64,000 nucleotides of DNA from JAXLXE01 sp046328115 (lineage in GTDB: Bacteria; Chloroflexota; UBA6077; JACCZL01). The notes beneath the pieces are model-generated. The model made no database searches and was not told the DNA's origin. It saw only the letters and a program-made list of their open reading frames with translations. Below, piece after piece: positions 16,142 to 24,282 of the stretch (positions are counted from its first letter, which is position 1; every line of letters starts with the position of its first letter). Where the stretch lies: assembly GCA_046328115.1 (NCBI GenBank), contig JAXLXE010000001.1, forward strand, positions 2,666,001 to 2,730,000, in the 5' to 3' direction. The translations under genes and the position numbers were made by a program.

Positions 16142-17655
16142 GTTGTAGGTGTCCGACCCGCCTGCCTGGTCAAGAGCAACGTCGCGGGCGCCGAGATAGC
16201 CACCATCAACGCGGCGTACGGCGCCGCGGCCCCGTACGAGATGTTCTCCGAGAGGCTCCAGAACTTCGTCGCCAGCGTCACCGTTCCGATGGGCGAGAGC
16301 AGCAGGCTGGCCGTCAGCTCAGTGGCAACTGCTATGAACACCAGCGCGGCGCCGGCACCCAGTCCGGGCCAGATCAGCGGGACCGTCACCCGCAACAGCA
16401 CCGAGATGGGAGACGCCCCCAGCGACCGCCCCACATCGTCGAGCACCGGAGGCACCTGGCCAAGCGCCGCGCGAATGCTCACGAGCGCAAGCGGGAAGAA
16501 GAGGATCACGTACGCGGTCAGCAGCAGCCACACCGACTGATACAGCGGCTGAGCGAACTTGAGCGTGATCGAGACTAGAGACAGCGCTACCACGATTCCG
16601 GGCAACGCGTGAGCCACATAGGTCGCCCGTTCCGTGACGACGCTGAGCGCACTCGGGCGGCGCACCGCGAGCCACGCGACGGGAAGCGCCAGCACAACGC
16701 TGGCCAGCGCTCCGATGCCCCCATACGCAGCCGATGCGAGTGCGCTGTCCCGCAGCACAGCCACCGAGACGGCCGTTGAGCTCCCCGTACGGAGCCAGAA
16801 GCCAAGCATCACGAACGGCACGCCGAGCGCCAGCGCCAGGAGTACGACCAGCCCCCCCAGCGCCAGCGGGCGAGACCGCCCGAGCGCCGCTGGCGCGACC
16901 AACCGGGCAACGCCGCTCCCCACACGCGCGTACCTCGTCCGTCCGCGCAGAAGCTGCTCGCAGACGAGCGCCAAGAGGCACGCCACCACCAGCACCGCGG
17001 CCAGCATGTTTGCCGCGGCGCTGTTGAACGTGGACTGGAACTGATCGTAGATGGCCGTGGTAAACGTGGGGAACCGCAACATCTCCAGCGCGCCCAGCTC
17101 GGCCAGCAAGTGCAACGTCACGATCAACAGGCCGCCGAACAGGGCCGGCCGGAGCTGCGGCAGCACCACCTCGAGAAACGTGCGCCACGGCCCCCTGCCC
17201 AGACTGCGGGCGGTCTCCTCCATGGCGGGGTCAATACCGCGGAGCGCCGCCGCCACGGGCAGGTAAACGAAGGGGAAGTGAGAGAGCGTGACTACCAGGA
17301 CAGCTCCCCCGAATCCCTCCACACTGTGCGTCAGCGAGATCCACGCAAAGCTGTTCACGAACGACGGCACTGCCAGCGGAGCCACCAGCAGCGCGCGCCA
17401 GGCGGACCGCCACGGCAGATCTGACCGCTCCGTAAGCCATGCGCAACTCGTGCCGATAACGGCGGACGCGGCTGCTACGCCAATCGTCAGACGGACCGTG
17501 TTGAAGAGCAGTTCGCCCACCCGTGGGCGAACCAGGAGCTGATAGGACACGTCCCAACCGGTGGCGATCGTGTAGGCGACTACGAAGAACAGCGGGATCA
17601 GCATCGCCAGCGCGATGCCAATGGCCACTGCAGGCAACAGCAGGGGTAGGAGCAC
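16138..17655 (-). CDS. fbpB: Ferric iron ABC importer permease, fused two-domain
   Basis: A 505-residue permease with about twelve hydrophobic segments in two homologous halves, each with an EAA-type loop (EETARSLGRGPWRTFLEVVLPQL in the first half, and DDVGRSLGASPISVLLRVTVPLI in the second, quoted here only as landmarks near residues 145-165 and 395-415). This fused arrangement is the rule for FbpB/SfuB iron permeases. Translation probably starts at GTG 17655, which lies in the loop of a strong hairpin that buries its ribosome binding site. The neighbours fbpA and fbpC complete the system. Confidence 0.88.
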   Translation of the reverse strand: MLLPLLLPAVAIGIALAMLIPLFFVVAYTIATGWDVSYQLLVRPRVGELLFNTVRLTIGVAAASAVIGTSCAWLTERSDLPWRSAWRALLVAPLAVPSFVNSFAWISLTHSVEGFGGAVLVVTLSHFPFVYLPVAAALRGIDPAMEETARSLGRGPWRTFLEVVLPQLRPALFGGLLIVTLHLLAELGALEMLRFPTFTTAIYDQFQSTFNSAAANMLAAVLVVACLLALVCEQLLRGRTRYARVGSGVARLVAPAALGRSRPLALGGLVVLLALALGVPFVMLGFWLRTGSSTAVSVAVLRDSALASAAYGGIGALASVVLALPVAWLAVRRPSALSVVTERATYVAHALPGIVVALSLVSITLKFAQPLYQSVWLLLTAYVILFFPLALVSIRAALGQVPPVLDDVGRSLGASPISVLLRVTVPLIWPGLGAGAALVFIAVATELTASLLLSPIGTVTLATKFWSLSENISYGAAAPYAALMVAISAPATLLLTRQAGRTPTT

Positions 17656-17671
17656 TAGTCTCCTACCCCTG
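17641..17671 (-). promoter_or_regulatory. Hairpin sequestering the fbpB ribosome binding site
   Basis: In the minus-strand mRNA, CAGGGGTAGGAG pairs perfectly with CTCCTACCCCTG (12 bp) across the 7-base loop ACTAGTG. The loop ends in the GTG start of fbpB, and the AGGAG of the 5' arm is the ribosome binding site, 4 bases before that GTG. The 3' arm is codons 2-5. Such a hairpin between binding-protein and permease genes would lower permease translation and could protect the fbpA message. Confidence 0.65.
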
Positions 17672-17752
17672 TACGCCCAGTCGCGTCAGAAGCGGTGTTG
17701 AACGAGCTGATCTAGCGCCCCACCCCAGGCCCTCACGGGCTCCGGGATCAGA

Positions 17753-18781
17753 TTAAATCAGGCCGGCCCGCTGCATCAACTCAATCACCTTCGGCCCGTT
17801 CAGGCGCGAGATGTCGATGAGCGGGGGGTCAAGCTCACCCAACGGCTTCAACTTGGGGTTCGGAACATTGCTCGCGATGGCATATTCCATAGCGTTACTG
17901 TCAGCCAGCATCTGCTGTCCGCGCGCGCTGGTGATGTATTCCAGGAATCGTTGTGCCGCCGCCGGGTACTTGCTGGACTTGAGGACGCCGCCCCCGGACA
18001 CACTCACGAATCCGCCCGGATCCTTGTTGAGGAAGTAGTGGAGCTCCACGTTAGCGCTGTTAGCGCCGGACTCGTTCCGGTCGCCGTACCAGTAGTAGTG
18101 GTAGATGATGCCGCCCGCGACCTCACCCGTGTTGGCAGCCGCCATGATGGCGCGGTTTCCATTGAAAATGCGCGCGTTGGCCTTGAGCCCTTCGAGCCAC
18201 GCGACTGTGGCCTCAGGTCCCCGGAGCTCCAACACGGCACTCACGATTGCCTGGAAGTCCGCGCCCGCGGGCGCTATGCCAATCGTGCCCTTCCAGGACG
18301 GATCAGCCAGATCCATCATGGAGGACGGAAGCTGATCGGCCGGCAACCGAGATGGGTTGTAGACGAAGACAGTGGACCGAGCCGCGATCCCCGTCCAGTC
18401 ACCCACCGGCGAGGAGAACGCGGTAGGAACCTGCGCCAACGTGGTGGCGTCCACGGGGGCAAACAGGCCACCGTTGGCAACAGCCGTCATCGCTGGAGAG
18501 TTTTCCGTAATGAATACATCGGCCGGTGACCGCTCGCCCTCCTGCAGCAGCAAGTTGGCCAGCTCAAAGTCACGCCCAGACCGAATCTGCACCTTGATGC
18601 CAGTCTGCGCCGTGAAGTCGTTCACCCACGCTTCTGCCACCGGGACGTGCTGCGCGTTGTACAGGGTAATTGTCACCGGCGATGGCTGCGCCGCCGCCGG
18701 CAATGCCACGAGCACCGCGAGCAGCACGGCCGCGACGAGCAGCGTCGACCTCCACCGCTGGAAGCGCCACAGATACGACAT
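17753..18781 (-). CDS. fbpA: Ferric iron ABC importer substrate-binding protein
   Basis: A 342-residue exported binding protein of the FbpA/FutA family. A signal peptide (STLLVAAVLLAVLVALPAAAQ) precedes ITLYNAQHVPVAEAWVNDF, GRDFELANLLLQEGE and PADVFITENSPAMTAV. FbpA-type tyrosine ligands probably lie in the IIYHYYWYGDRNE stretch. It captures Fe3+ outside the membrane. ATG 18781 has GGAGG 8 bases upstream, a clear start. An iron-regulator-like box overlaps its promoter. The fbpB gene follows after 97 bases that contain the fbpB hairpin. Confidence 0.9.
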   Translation of the reverse strand: MSYLWRFQRWRSTLLVAAVLLAVLVALPAAAQPSPVTITLYNAQHVPVAEAWVNDFTAQTGIKVQIRSGRDFELANLLLQEGERSPADVFITENSPAMTAVANGGLFAPVDATTLAQVPTAFSSPVGDWTGIAARSTVFVYNPSRLPADQLPSSMMDLADPSWKGTIGIAPAGADFQAIVSAVLELRGPEATVAWLEGLKANARIFNGNRAIMAAANTGEVAGGIIYHYYWYGDRNESGANSANVELHYFLNKDPGGFVSVSGGGVLKSSKYPAAAQRFLEYITSARGQQMLADSNAMEYAIASNVPNPKLKPLGELDPPLIDISRLNGPKVIELMQRAGLI

Positions 18782-18888
18782 CGAAGGATCCTCCGTATGC
18801 TTGGAGACCGGCCGCCCGCGGGCGATACCGGCCGGATACAATCTGACGGCCAACCCCATCCTGATCGCGCGATCGACAAGAGCGGCGC

Positions 18889-18922
18889 AGGGATTAGTAT
18901 AACCTAATCTCTATGATGTCGA
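18889..18922 (-). promoter_or_regulatory. fbpA promoter with DtxR/IdeR-like operator
   Basis: On the minus strand, TCGACA (18917-18922) and TATACT (18896-18901) are 15 bases apart. Over the -10 lies the palindrome GATTAGTATAACCTAATC (18892-18909). Reading the minus strand from 18907, 13 of 19 bases match the DtxR/IdeR consensus TTAGGTTAGCCTAACCTAA, including its first eight. Another GATTAG half-site is at 18938-18943. The 18890-18950 stretch is far richer in A+T than its surroundings. Repression by an iron-loaded DtxR-type regulator is expected. Confidence 0.55.
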
Positions 18923-19011
18923 TCTACTAAGCTATTCGATTAGAGATCACTCAGCCGCGGCGGCGGGCTTGAGGCGTGGCAGACGGACCGCGAATCCCGT
19001 GAGGTGGGTGG

Positions 19012-20175
19012 TTGGAGCTCCATCGGATCCTGGTGCCGCTCGACGGCTCGGACCTGGCGGAGCACGCGCTGCCGCTGGCAGAGCAGCTCGCGCGGGAGTC
19101 GGGGGCGGAGCTCATCGTGGCGCGCGCGCCGCTTGCCCGCGCAATCGCGGGACTCGATGCCGTTGAGGCAAACGACGCCGCGGCCAGCGCGATCGCAGAG
19201 GTGAACGCCTACCTCACCGATGTCCGGGCACGCCTCGCGACGCACGGCACGCGGGCGCGTACAGCCGCTCCGAGCCCACCGGGAGGTCACGGCGCCGTCG
19301 ACGTCAGCCACGTCGTCCGCCCCATCTTCCCGTTCCGTCAGATAGCGGACGTCTCGCGAGACGCGGCGGAGGCCATGGTGACCGAGGCCGCCCAGAGCGC
19401 TGCCGATCTCATCGTCATGGCCACCCACGGCCGGTCCGGACTGGGCCGCTGGCTCTTCGGCAGTGCCGCCCTGGACGTGCTGAAACGCACCACGACGCCG
19501 TTGCTTCTCGTCCGCCCCGCGGCGTCAGACGTCCTGCCCAGGGGCGAAGAATTCAAGATCCTGGTGGCTCTGGACGGCTCCCATCGGGCCGAGGCGGTCA
19601 TTCCGGCCGCCGCGGCGCTAGCGAATCTGCTGGGCGGCTCGCTTGTCCTGACTCAGGCAGTTCCCGCGCTCCGGCGCCACGGTGTGGGTTGGCTTGTCGG
19701 CCCGCACGTCATAGACCAGGCTGAGCACGACCTCCTCGTGACCCAGGCCAACGACTATCTAGCCGACGTCGTCGCGCGCCTTGGGGACAGCGTTAGAACC
19801 AGCGCGGTGGTGGCAGAGGGCGACGCGGCCGTCGCGATCGGCCGCACCAAACGAGCGCAGAACTGCGCACTCGTGGCCATGACCACGCACGGTCGAACCG
19901 GCTTGCTGCGCCTGACCCTGGGAAGCGTGGCGGAGGCCATCATGTCCGCCTCTTCCGCGCCGGTGCTCATAGTGCGCTGCGTGGAATTCGAACAGTCAGA
20001 CCTGGAAGCGGCCGTGGTCGGCGAGACGCACGAGCCTGTGCTGACGGTAGAGTTGACGGAGCGGCAGCGTCAGGTGCTCCTGGACCTGCTGAGGTCGGCC
20101 GGCCAGTCTGAATTCCCGCCGGATCCGGAGCTTGTGGCGGCTATCGCCGAGCGGCTGGTCGCGGCCCATCAGTGA
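19012..20175 (+). CDS. Tandem universal stress protein
   Basis: A 387-residue cytoplasmic protein with two UspA domains. Domain 1 starts HRILVPLDGSDLAEHALP and ends with the ATP-binding signature ATHGRSGLGRWLFGSAA. Domain 2 starts KILVALDGSHRAEAV and ends TTHGRTGLLRLTLGSVAE; both carry the G-x2-G-x9-G-S/T pattern, so ATP binding is likely. A C-terminal extension of about 50 residues (LTERQRQVLLDLLRSAG) is helical and not part of the family core. The TTG start at 19012 follows GAGGTGGG. It overlaps tail-to-tail with tupC by 35 bases. Confidence 0.85.
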   Translation: MELHRILVPLDGSDLAEHALPLAEQLARESGAELIVARAPLARAIAGLDAVEANDAAASAIAEVNAYLTDVRARLATHGTRARTAAPSPPGGHGAVDVSHVVRPIFPFRQIADVSRDAAEAMVTEAAQSAADLIVMATHGRSGLGRWLFGSAALDVLKRTTTPLLLVRPAASDVLPRGEEFKILVALDGSHRAEAVIPAAAALANLLGGSLVLTQAVPALRRHGVGWLVGPHVIDQAEHDLLVTQANDYLADVVARLGDSVRTSAVVAEGDAAVAIGRTKRAQNCALVAMTTHGRTGLLRLTLGSVAEAIMSASSAPVLIVRCVEFEQSDLEAAVVGETHEPVLTVELTERQRQVLLDLLRSAGQSEFPPDPELVAAIAERLVAAHQ

Positions 20176-20977
20176 GTACCGGGGCATCCAAGCCCCCACG
20201 GAGCTCAGGCCGCACGATCCGCTCAATAGCGCTGTTCGCGGGCCTGGCAACGACCTCATCGGTGGTCCCCCTTTGCACGATCCGCCCATCGATCAACACG
20301 AGCAGCTCGTCCGCCATGGCGGACGCTTCGCGCACGTCATGGGTGACGAGCACCGTGGTGATTCCCTTTTCCATCAGGACCTGTCGCAGCTCCCGCAGCA
20401 GCTCGGCTCGCGTTGGGGCATCCACAGAGGCAAACGGCTCATCCAGGAGCAATAGCTCCGGCTCAAGAGCCATCGCCCTGGCTAGCGAGACGCGCCTGGA
20501 CTCTCCGCCGGACAGCCGCCTGGCCGCCCTGTCGCGGAGCTCATGTATCCCGAACACGCGTAGCCAATGCGTCACGCGGGCGCGGACATCATTAGAGGGC
20601 ACCCCGCGGAGCTTCAGTCCCAGGCCCACGTTGTCGTAGACGGAAGCATCGAGCAGAACCGGCTCCTGCAACACCGCGGTCGTCCGCCGCCGTAGCGCCA
20701 GCACGTCTCCGGACCAGTCAACGGTCTGGCCGCCGAAGGTGATCGAGCCCGCCGCCGGTCTCTGGAGCAATCCAAGCGTCAACACCAGGGACGTCTTTCC
20801 AGCTCCGTTTGGGCCAACCACCGCGAGCGTCCTGCCAGCGGGGACATCAAGCGCCGGAATCGTGAGCACCGTGCGCCGATCGCGCACCACGACAACATCT
20901 CGCAGCGCGACGAGCGGCGGCGGATCCGCGTGGACCACTGCGGTGCCTATGGGACGCGCCGACGCTGCTGTGCCCAC
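20141..20977 (-). CDS. tupC: Tungstate ABC importer ATP-binding protein
   Basis: A 278-residue ABC ATPase: Walker A GPNGAGKTS, signature LSGGESRRVSLARAM, Walker B LLLLDEPFASVDA, and VTHDVREA. It follows the permease of a TupA-linked operon, so it should energise tungstate (or molybdate) import. A short N-terminal extension precedes the ATPase core. The GTG start at 20977 lies inside the permease gene (31-base overlap), indicating coupled translation. Confidence 0.85.
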   Translation of the reverse strand: MGTAASARPIGTAVVHADPPPLVALRDVVVVRDRRTVLTIPALDVPAGRTLAVVGPNGAGKTSLVLTLGLLQRPAAGSITFGGQTVDWSGDVLALRRRTTAVLQEPVLLDASVYDNVGLGLKLRGVPSNDVRARVTHWLRVFGIHELRDRAARRLSGGESRRVSLARAMALEPELLLLDEPFASVDAPTRAELLRELRQVLMEKGITTVLVTHDVREASAMADELLVLIDGRIVQRGTTDEVVARPANSAIERIVRPELRGGLDAPVLTDGPRPAARR

Positions 20978-21645
20978 GTCAACCCGGCGTTCACGAGCAG
21001 AACCAGCGACAGGAGGACCATCGAGAGCGCCATGGCATCCGCGAATTCTCCCTTGCTGACCAGCAGGACAGTGGCGGTGGTAAGCACCTGCGTCTGGTTG
21101 GTGATGTTCCCGCCCACCATCATCGAGGCTCCAACCTCAGAGATCACTGCGCCAAACCCGGCCATGCACGCAGCCATGAGCGGCAGCCGGGCCTCCCTCA
21201 GCAGCAGCCATACGAGCTGAACCCGCGACGCCCCCAGGGCCAGAAGCTGGATGCGCAGGCGCGGGTCAAGCTGCTGGATCGCGGCCACGGTGAGGCCAAC
21301 CACGATCGGCAACGCCAGCGCGCACTGCGCGATCACCATAGCGGTGGGAGTGTAGAGGAGCCTGAACTGGCCAAACGGACCACTGCGCCAGAGCATGATG
21401 CTGATGAACAGGCCCACCACCACCGGCGGCAGCCCCATGCCGGCGTTGACGGCGGCCAACACCAGCCAGCGGCCGGGAAACGACACAAGCGCGAGCGCGG
21501 CGCCGAGCGGCAACCCCACCAGTAAGCACAGCGCGGTAGCCGTCAGAGAGACCTGTAGCGACAGGCCGGTGATGCGAAGCGTTGAAATGTCGCCGCTCAT
21601 CAAGAGGCCGACGGCTCGAGAGAGCCCATCCAGGATGAGGTCCAC
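20947..21645 (-). CDS. tupB: Tungstate ABC importer permease
   Basis: A 232-residue permease with about six hydrophobic segments. The EAA-like loop (ALGASRVQLVWLLLREARLPL) and GFGAVISEVGASMMVGGNI are typical of TupB/ModB-type permeases. It carries oxyanions delivered by TupA. The gene starts 14 bases after the regulator gene's stop and overlaps tupC, so the order is regulator, tupB, tupC on one strand with tupA divergent. Confidence 0.85.
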   Translation of the reverse strand: MDLILDGLSRAVGLLMSGDISTLRITGLSLQVSLTATALCLLVGLPLGAALALVSFPGRWLVLAAVNAGMGLPPVVVGLFISIMLWRSGPFGQFRLLYTPTAMVIAQCALALPIVVGLTVAAIQQLDPRLRIQLLALGASRVQLVWLLLREARLPLMAACMAGFGAVISEVGASMMVGGNITNQTQVLTTATVLLVSKGEFADAMALSMVLLSLVLLVNAGLTWAQQRRRVP

Positions 21646-21659
21646 GATCGAGCTCTCGG

Positions 21660-22811
21660 CTACGCCACGCTGCGGAGATGCCCGCTCTGGCTCGTGTCAT
21701 AGCCGCCCAGCGCGTCCACGGCGGCCCGGTACTCCTGCGATCGGATCTCGGCCAGAAGCTGTCGCACGTCGCCGCGATCGAGAAGCTCTGTAGGGAAGAC
21801 CAGCTCGAACCGCTCGCGAACGATTGGCACGAACGAGAGGTCAAACGCCCGCGCGGCCGCGAGAATGCCCAGCCCGACATCTGCCGTGCCCGACGCCACA
21901 GCGGCCGCGACAGCGAGGTGTGACGCCTCCTCGGTCTCGTAGCCCTGCACGTGGGCGGGCTCGATACCGGCCCGTTCCAGGAGATCGTCCAGCAGACTGC
22001 GCGTACCCGACCCCACTGGCCGATTCACGAACCTGACGCCCGGCCTGGCAAGATCCGCCGTCGATGCGAAGTTCAGGGGGTTTCCAGCGGCAACGATCAG
22101 ACCCTGCACGCGCTCCGCGAGCGTGACCAGCGTGACGCGGCGCGCCGGCAGCAGTGTTCGCGCGTAGCTCACGTTGTAGTCTGACTCGGCCCGATCGTAC
22201 AGGTGGCTTCCTGCCACGTCACACTCGCCCCGCGCGAGCGCCGCAAGCCCGTCCAGGCTGGTGGAGGTGGTCACCTCCAGAACGGGCGCGCCAGGCTGCG
22301 CGCTCGCCCGGAAGCGAAGTCGGGACGCCAGGAGGTCCAGCGCCAGGTCGTGGCTGCCATTGCACCGCAGCGCGTGCGCCACCGGCGCGCGCTCCGGCTC
22401 CGGAGGAGCCTCGCTAGCCGCCCGCGCGGATGACCAGCGCGCAAGCTGGGCGCCGAATGCCGCTTCCAATTCTGCCTCGGTATAGCCTTGCCCCAACGCC
22501 TCCAGGACGAGCGTGGCAATCCGGGCGCGCAGCCGCTCCGAACGCGCGCGGTCAACCGGCGCCCCCTCCGCGTATTCAGAGGTGCCCGGACGCGCGACCA
22601 CCGTACCCCCGCCCGACCGCGTCTCTAACACGCCGCGCTGGACGAGCAACGCGTACGCACGGGCGGCGGTGTTCAGGTTTACGCCCCAGACCGTGGCAGC
22701 CTCTCTCACCGGGGGCAGCCTATCCCCAGGTCTTAGCTCGCCACACGCCACGCGGCGCAAGATCTCCTCCGCGATTCGCTCGTACACTGGGTGACGCTGG
22801 CCCATTGTCAT
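21660..22811 (-). CDS. GntR-type HTH regulator fused to substrate-binding-protein-like domain
   Basis: A 383-residue regulator. Residues 1-75 are a GntR winged helix (VYERIAEEILRRVACGELRPG, LPPVREAATVWGVNLNT). From about residue 165 a periplasmic-binding-protein-like domain of the molybdate/tungstate family follows (TTSTSLDGLAAL, GSHLYDRAE, RFVNRPVGSGTRSLLDDLLE, SGTADVGLGI). The binding domain would sense the oxyanion in the cytoplasm and control the tup genes. It is divergent from tupA across 60 bases that contain an inverted repeat, and is followed by tupB and tupC. ATG 22811 is chosen; the long upstream extension of the frame runs into the tupA region. Confidence 0.85.
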   Translation of the reverse strand: MTMGQRHPVYERIAEEILRRVACGELRPGDRLPPVREAATVWGVNLNTAARAYALLVQRGVLETRSGGGTVVARPGTSEYAEGAPVDRARSERLRARIATLVLEALGQGYTEAELEAAFGAQLARWSSARAASEAPPEPERAPVAHALRCNGSHDLALDLLASRLRFRASAQPGAPVLEVTTSTSLDGLAALARGECDVAGSHLYDRAESDYNVSYARTLLPARRVTLVTLAERVQGLIVAAGNPLNFASTADLARPGVRFVNRPVGSGTRSLLDDLLERAGIEPAHVQGYETEEASHLAVAAAVASGTADVGLGILAAARAFDLSFVPIVRERFELVFPTELLDRGDVRQLLAEIRSQEYRAAVDALGGYDTSQSGHLRSVA

Positions 22812-22825
22812 AGAGCCATTATGAC
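22807..22825. promoter_or_regulatory. Inverted repeat, probable operator of the tup genes
   Basis: GTCATA (22807-22812) and TATGAC (22820-22825) form a perfect inverted repeat with a 7-base spacer between the divergent regulator and tupA genes; the left arm includes the regulator's start codon. A further TATGAC (22880-22885) and TATGAG (22871-22876) lie at the tupA start. This is a natural place for the GntR-type regulator to bind and control both directions. Confidence 0.5.
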
Positions 22826-22871
22826 ACGGGTGGACAACGAGCCATCGTGGCGCAAGCACAAATGATGTACT

Positions 22872-23777
22872 ATGAGCACTATGACAAGACATGCACGTCG
22901 GGCGCTCCGCCCCCTGCCCCGCCTCGTTGCCGCGCTCATGGTCTCCGTTGCGTTTGCGCTCGGTGTCGCCCGTCCGACACCAGCCGCTCCGGCTGCGCAG
23001 CCTGCCGTGGTAGACCTGATTCTGGCCACCACGACCAGCACCCAAGACTCCGGGTTGCTGGACGTGCTCGTTCCATCTTTTGAGCGTGAGTCTGGCTACA
23101 AAGTCAAGACCATCGCCGTTGGTACTGGCCAGGCCATGGCCCTGGGTGAGCGGGGTGAGGCGGACGTGCTGCTCGTCCACGCACCAGCTTCAGAGCGCAA
23201 GTGGATGGACGCGGGGCACGGCATTGACCGACGCCTGGTCATGTACAACGACTTTGTAGTCATTGGACCGTCGGGCGATCCCGCCGGCGTGTCCGGTTCC
23301 CCCGTCGCGGAAGACGTGATGCGCAAGATCGCCGGCAGCGGATCGCTCTGGATCAGCCGCGGCGACAACTCAGGGACCCATCAGCTAGAGCTGGCCCTGT
23401 GGAAGAATGCGGGCATTGATCCCAGGGGGCAGTCCTGGTACCAGGAAGTGGGCCAGGGGATGGGTCAGACCCTCACCGTGGCCAATGAGAAGCAGGGCTA
23501 CACGCTCACCGATCGCGGCACGTACCTGGCCAGAAAGCGGACACTAGAGCTCCCAATTCTGGCCGAGCGCTATCAGAGCTTCCTCAACGTGTACCACGTG
23601 ATGGTGGTGAATCCCGCCAAAGGCGCCCATATCAACGTGGAGGGGGCGCAAGCGTTTGCCGCGTACGTCATCGCACCCGCGGTCCAGGAGCAGATCGCGA
23701 CCTTCGGCCTGGACAAGTTCGGCGAGCCGCTCTTCTTCCCCGCCGCCACCAAAACCGACGAAGAGCTTGGGGTCTAG
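22872..23777 (+). CDS. tupA: Tungstate ABC importer substrate-binding protein
   Basis: A 301-residue exported binding protein. A signal peptide (LRPLPRLVAALMVSVAFALG region) is followed by the family hallmark LATTTSTQDSGLLDVLVP, then VGTGQAMALGERGEADVLLVHAP, MYNDFVVIGP and RGDNSGTHQLE. TTTSTQDSGLLD identifies the TupA/WtpA-like tungstate group rather than ModA. ATG 22872 or ATG 22881 could start it. It is divergent from its regulator and shares an operator region with it. Confidence 0.9.
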   Translation: MSTMTRHARRALRPLPRLVAALMVSVAFALGVARPTPAAPAAQPAVVDLILATTTSTQDSGLLDVLVPSFERESGYKVKTIAVGTGQAMALGERGEADVLLVHAPASERKWMDAGHGIDRRLVMYNDFVVIGPSGDPAGVSGSPVAEDVMRKIAGSGSLWISRGDNSGTHQLELALWKNAGIDPRGQSWYQEVGQGMGQTLTVANEKQGYTLTDRGTYLARKRTLELPILAERYQSFLNVYHVMVVNPAKGAHINVEGAQAFAAYVIAPAVQEQIATFGLDKFGEPLFFPAATKTDEELGV

Positions 23778-23787
23778 CGGCCGCTAG
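23774..23787. terminator. Palindrome CTAGCGGCCGCTAG containing both stop codons
   Basis: This 14-base perfect palindrome lies between convergent genes. The TAG stop of tupA (23775-23777) is in the left half, and the stop of the minus-strand tRNA-binding gene (23784-23786) is in the right half. It may act as a short bidirectional terminator; the stem is only 7 bp without a loop. Confidence 0.35.
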
Positions 23788-24275
23788 GAGACGCGCGTAC
23801 CGGCCGGGATATCCCGGTCCAGGATGACCAGACCAAGGTCCGCGCCCGGCTCGCGGCCACCCGCGGCCAGCAGCATCCCGTGTGACTCCACGCCCCGCAT
23901 CTTGCGAGGCAGCAGGTTTGCTACGACCACGATGCGTTTCCCCGGTAGCGACTCCGGCTCGTAGAACTGCGCGATGCCAGAGAGAATCGTCCGCCGCTCC
24001 GTGCCCAGATCGATCTCCAGCTTGAGCAGTTTGTCGGCGTTTGGCAGCCGCTCCGCGCTGATGATCACCGCGACGCGAAGCTCGACTTTTGCGAAATCAT
24101 CTATCGCGATTGGGGTGTTAGCGGGGCTGGCTATCTCAGCCGCCGGCGCGGCACTCGTGGACGGGGGGACTGGTACGACGGACTCTGGCTCGGCCACACG
24201 CGCCTCCTCGACTCCCAATAGTGCATCACGCCGCGCTACCGGCCCAAGCAGCGGCACGGCGCGCTCCAGTACCAT
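23784..24275 (-). CDS. Stand-alone tRNA-binding (MetRS C-terminal type) domain protein
   Basis: A 163-residue protein. Residues 55-163 form an OB-fold tRNA-binding domain closely like the C-terminal appendix of methionyl-tRNA synthetase (IDDFAKVELRVAVIISAE, NADKLLKLEIDLG, RTILSGIAQFY, ANLLPRKMRGVESHGMLLAA). The synthetase core is not in the window. The N-terminal 50 residues are Pro/Ala/Val-rich and look like a linker or a remnant. It could be a separated MetRS C-terminal subunit acting in trans, a CsaA-like chaperone, or a fragment. It is divergent from the VOC gene with only 7 bases between starts. Confidence 0.75.
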   Translation of the reverse strand: MVLERAVPLLGPVARRDALLGVEEARVAEPESVVPVPPSTSAAPAAEIASPANTPIAIDDFAKVELRVAVIISAERLPNADKLLKLEIDLGTERRTILSGIAQFYEPESLPGKRIVVVANLLPRKMRGVESHGMLLAAGGREPGADLGLVILDRDIPAGTRVS

Positions 24276-24282
24276 ACGCGCC

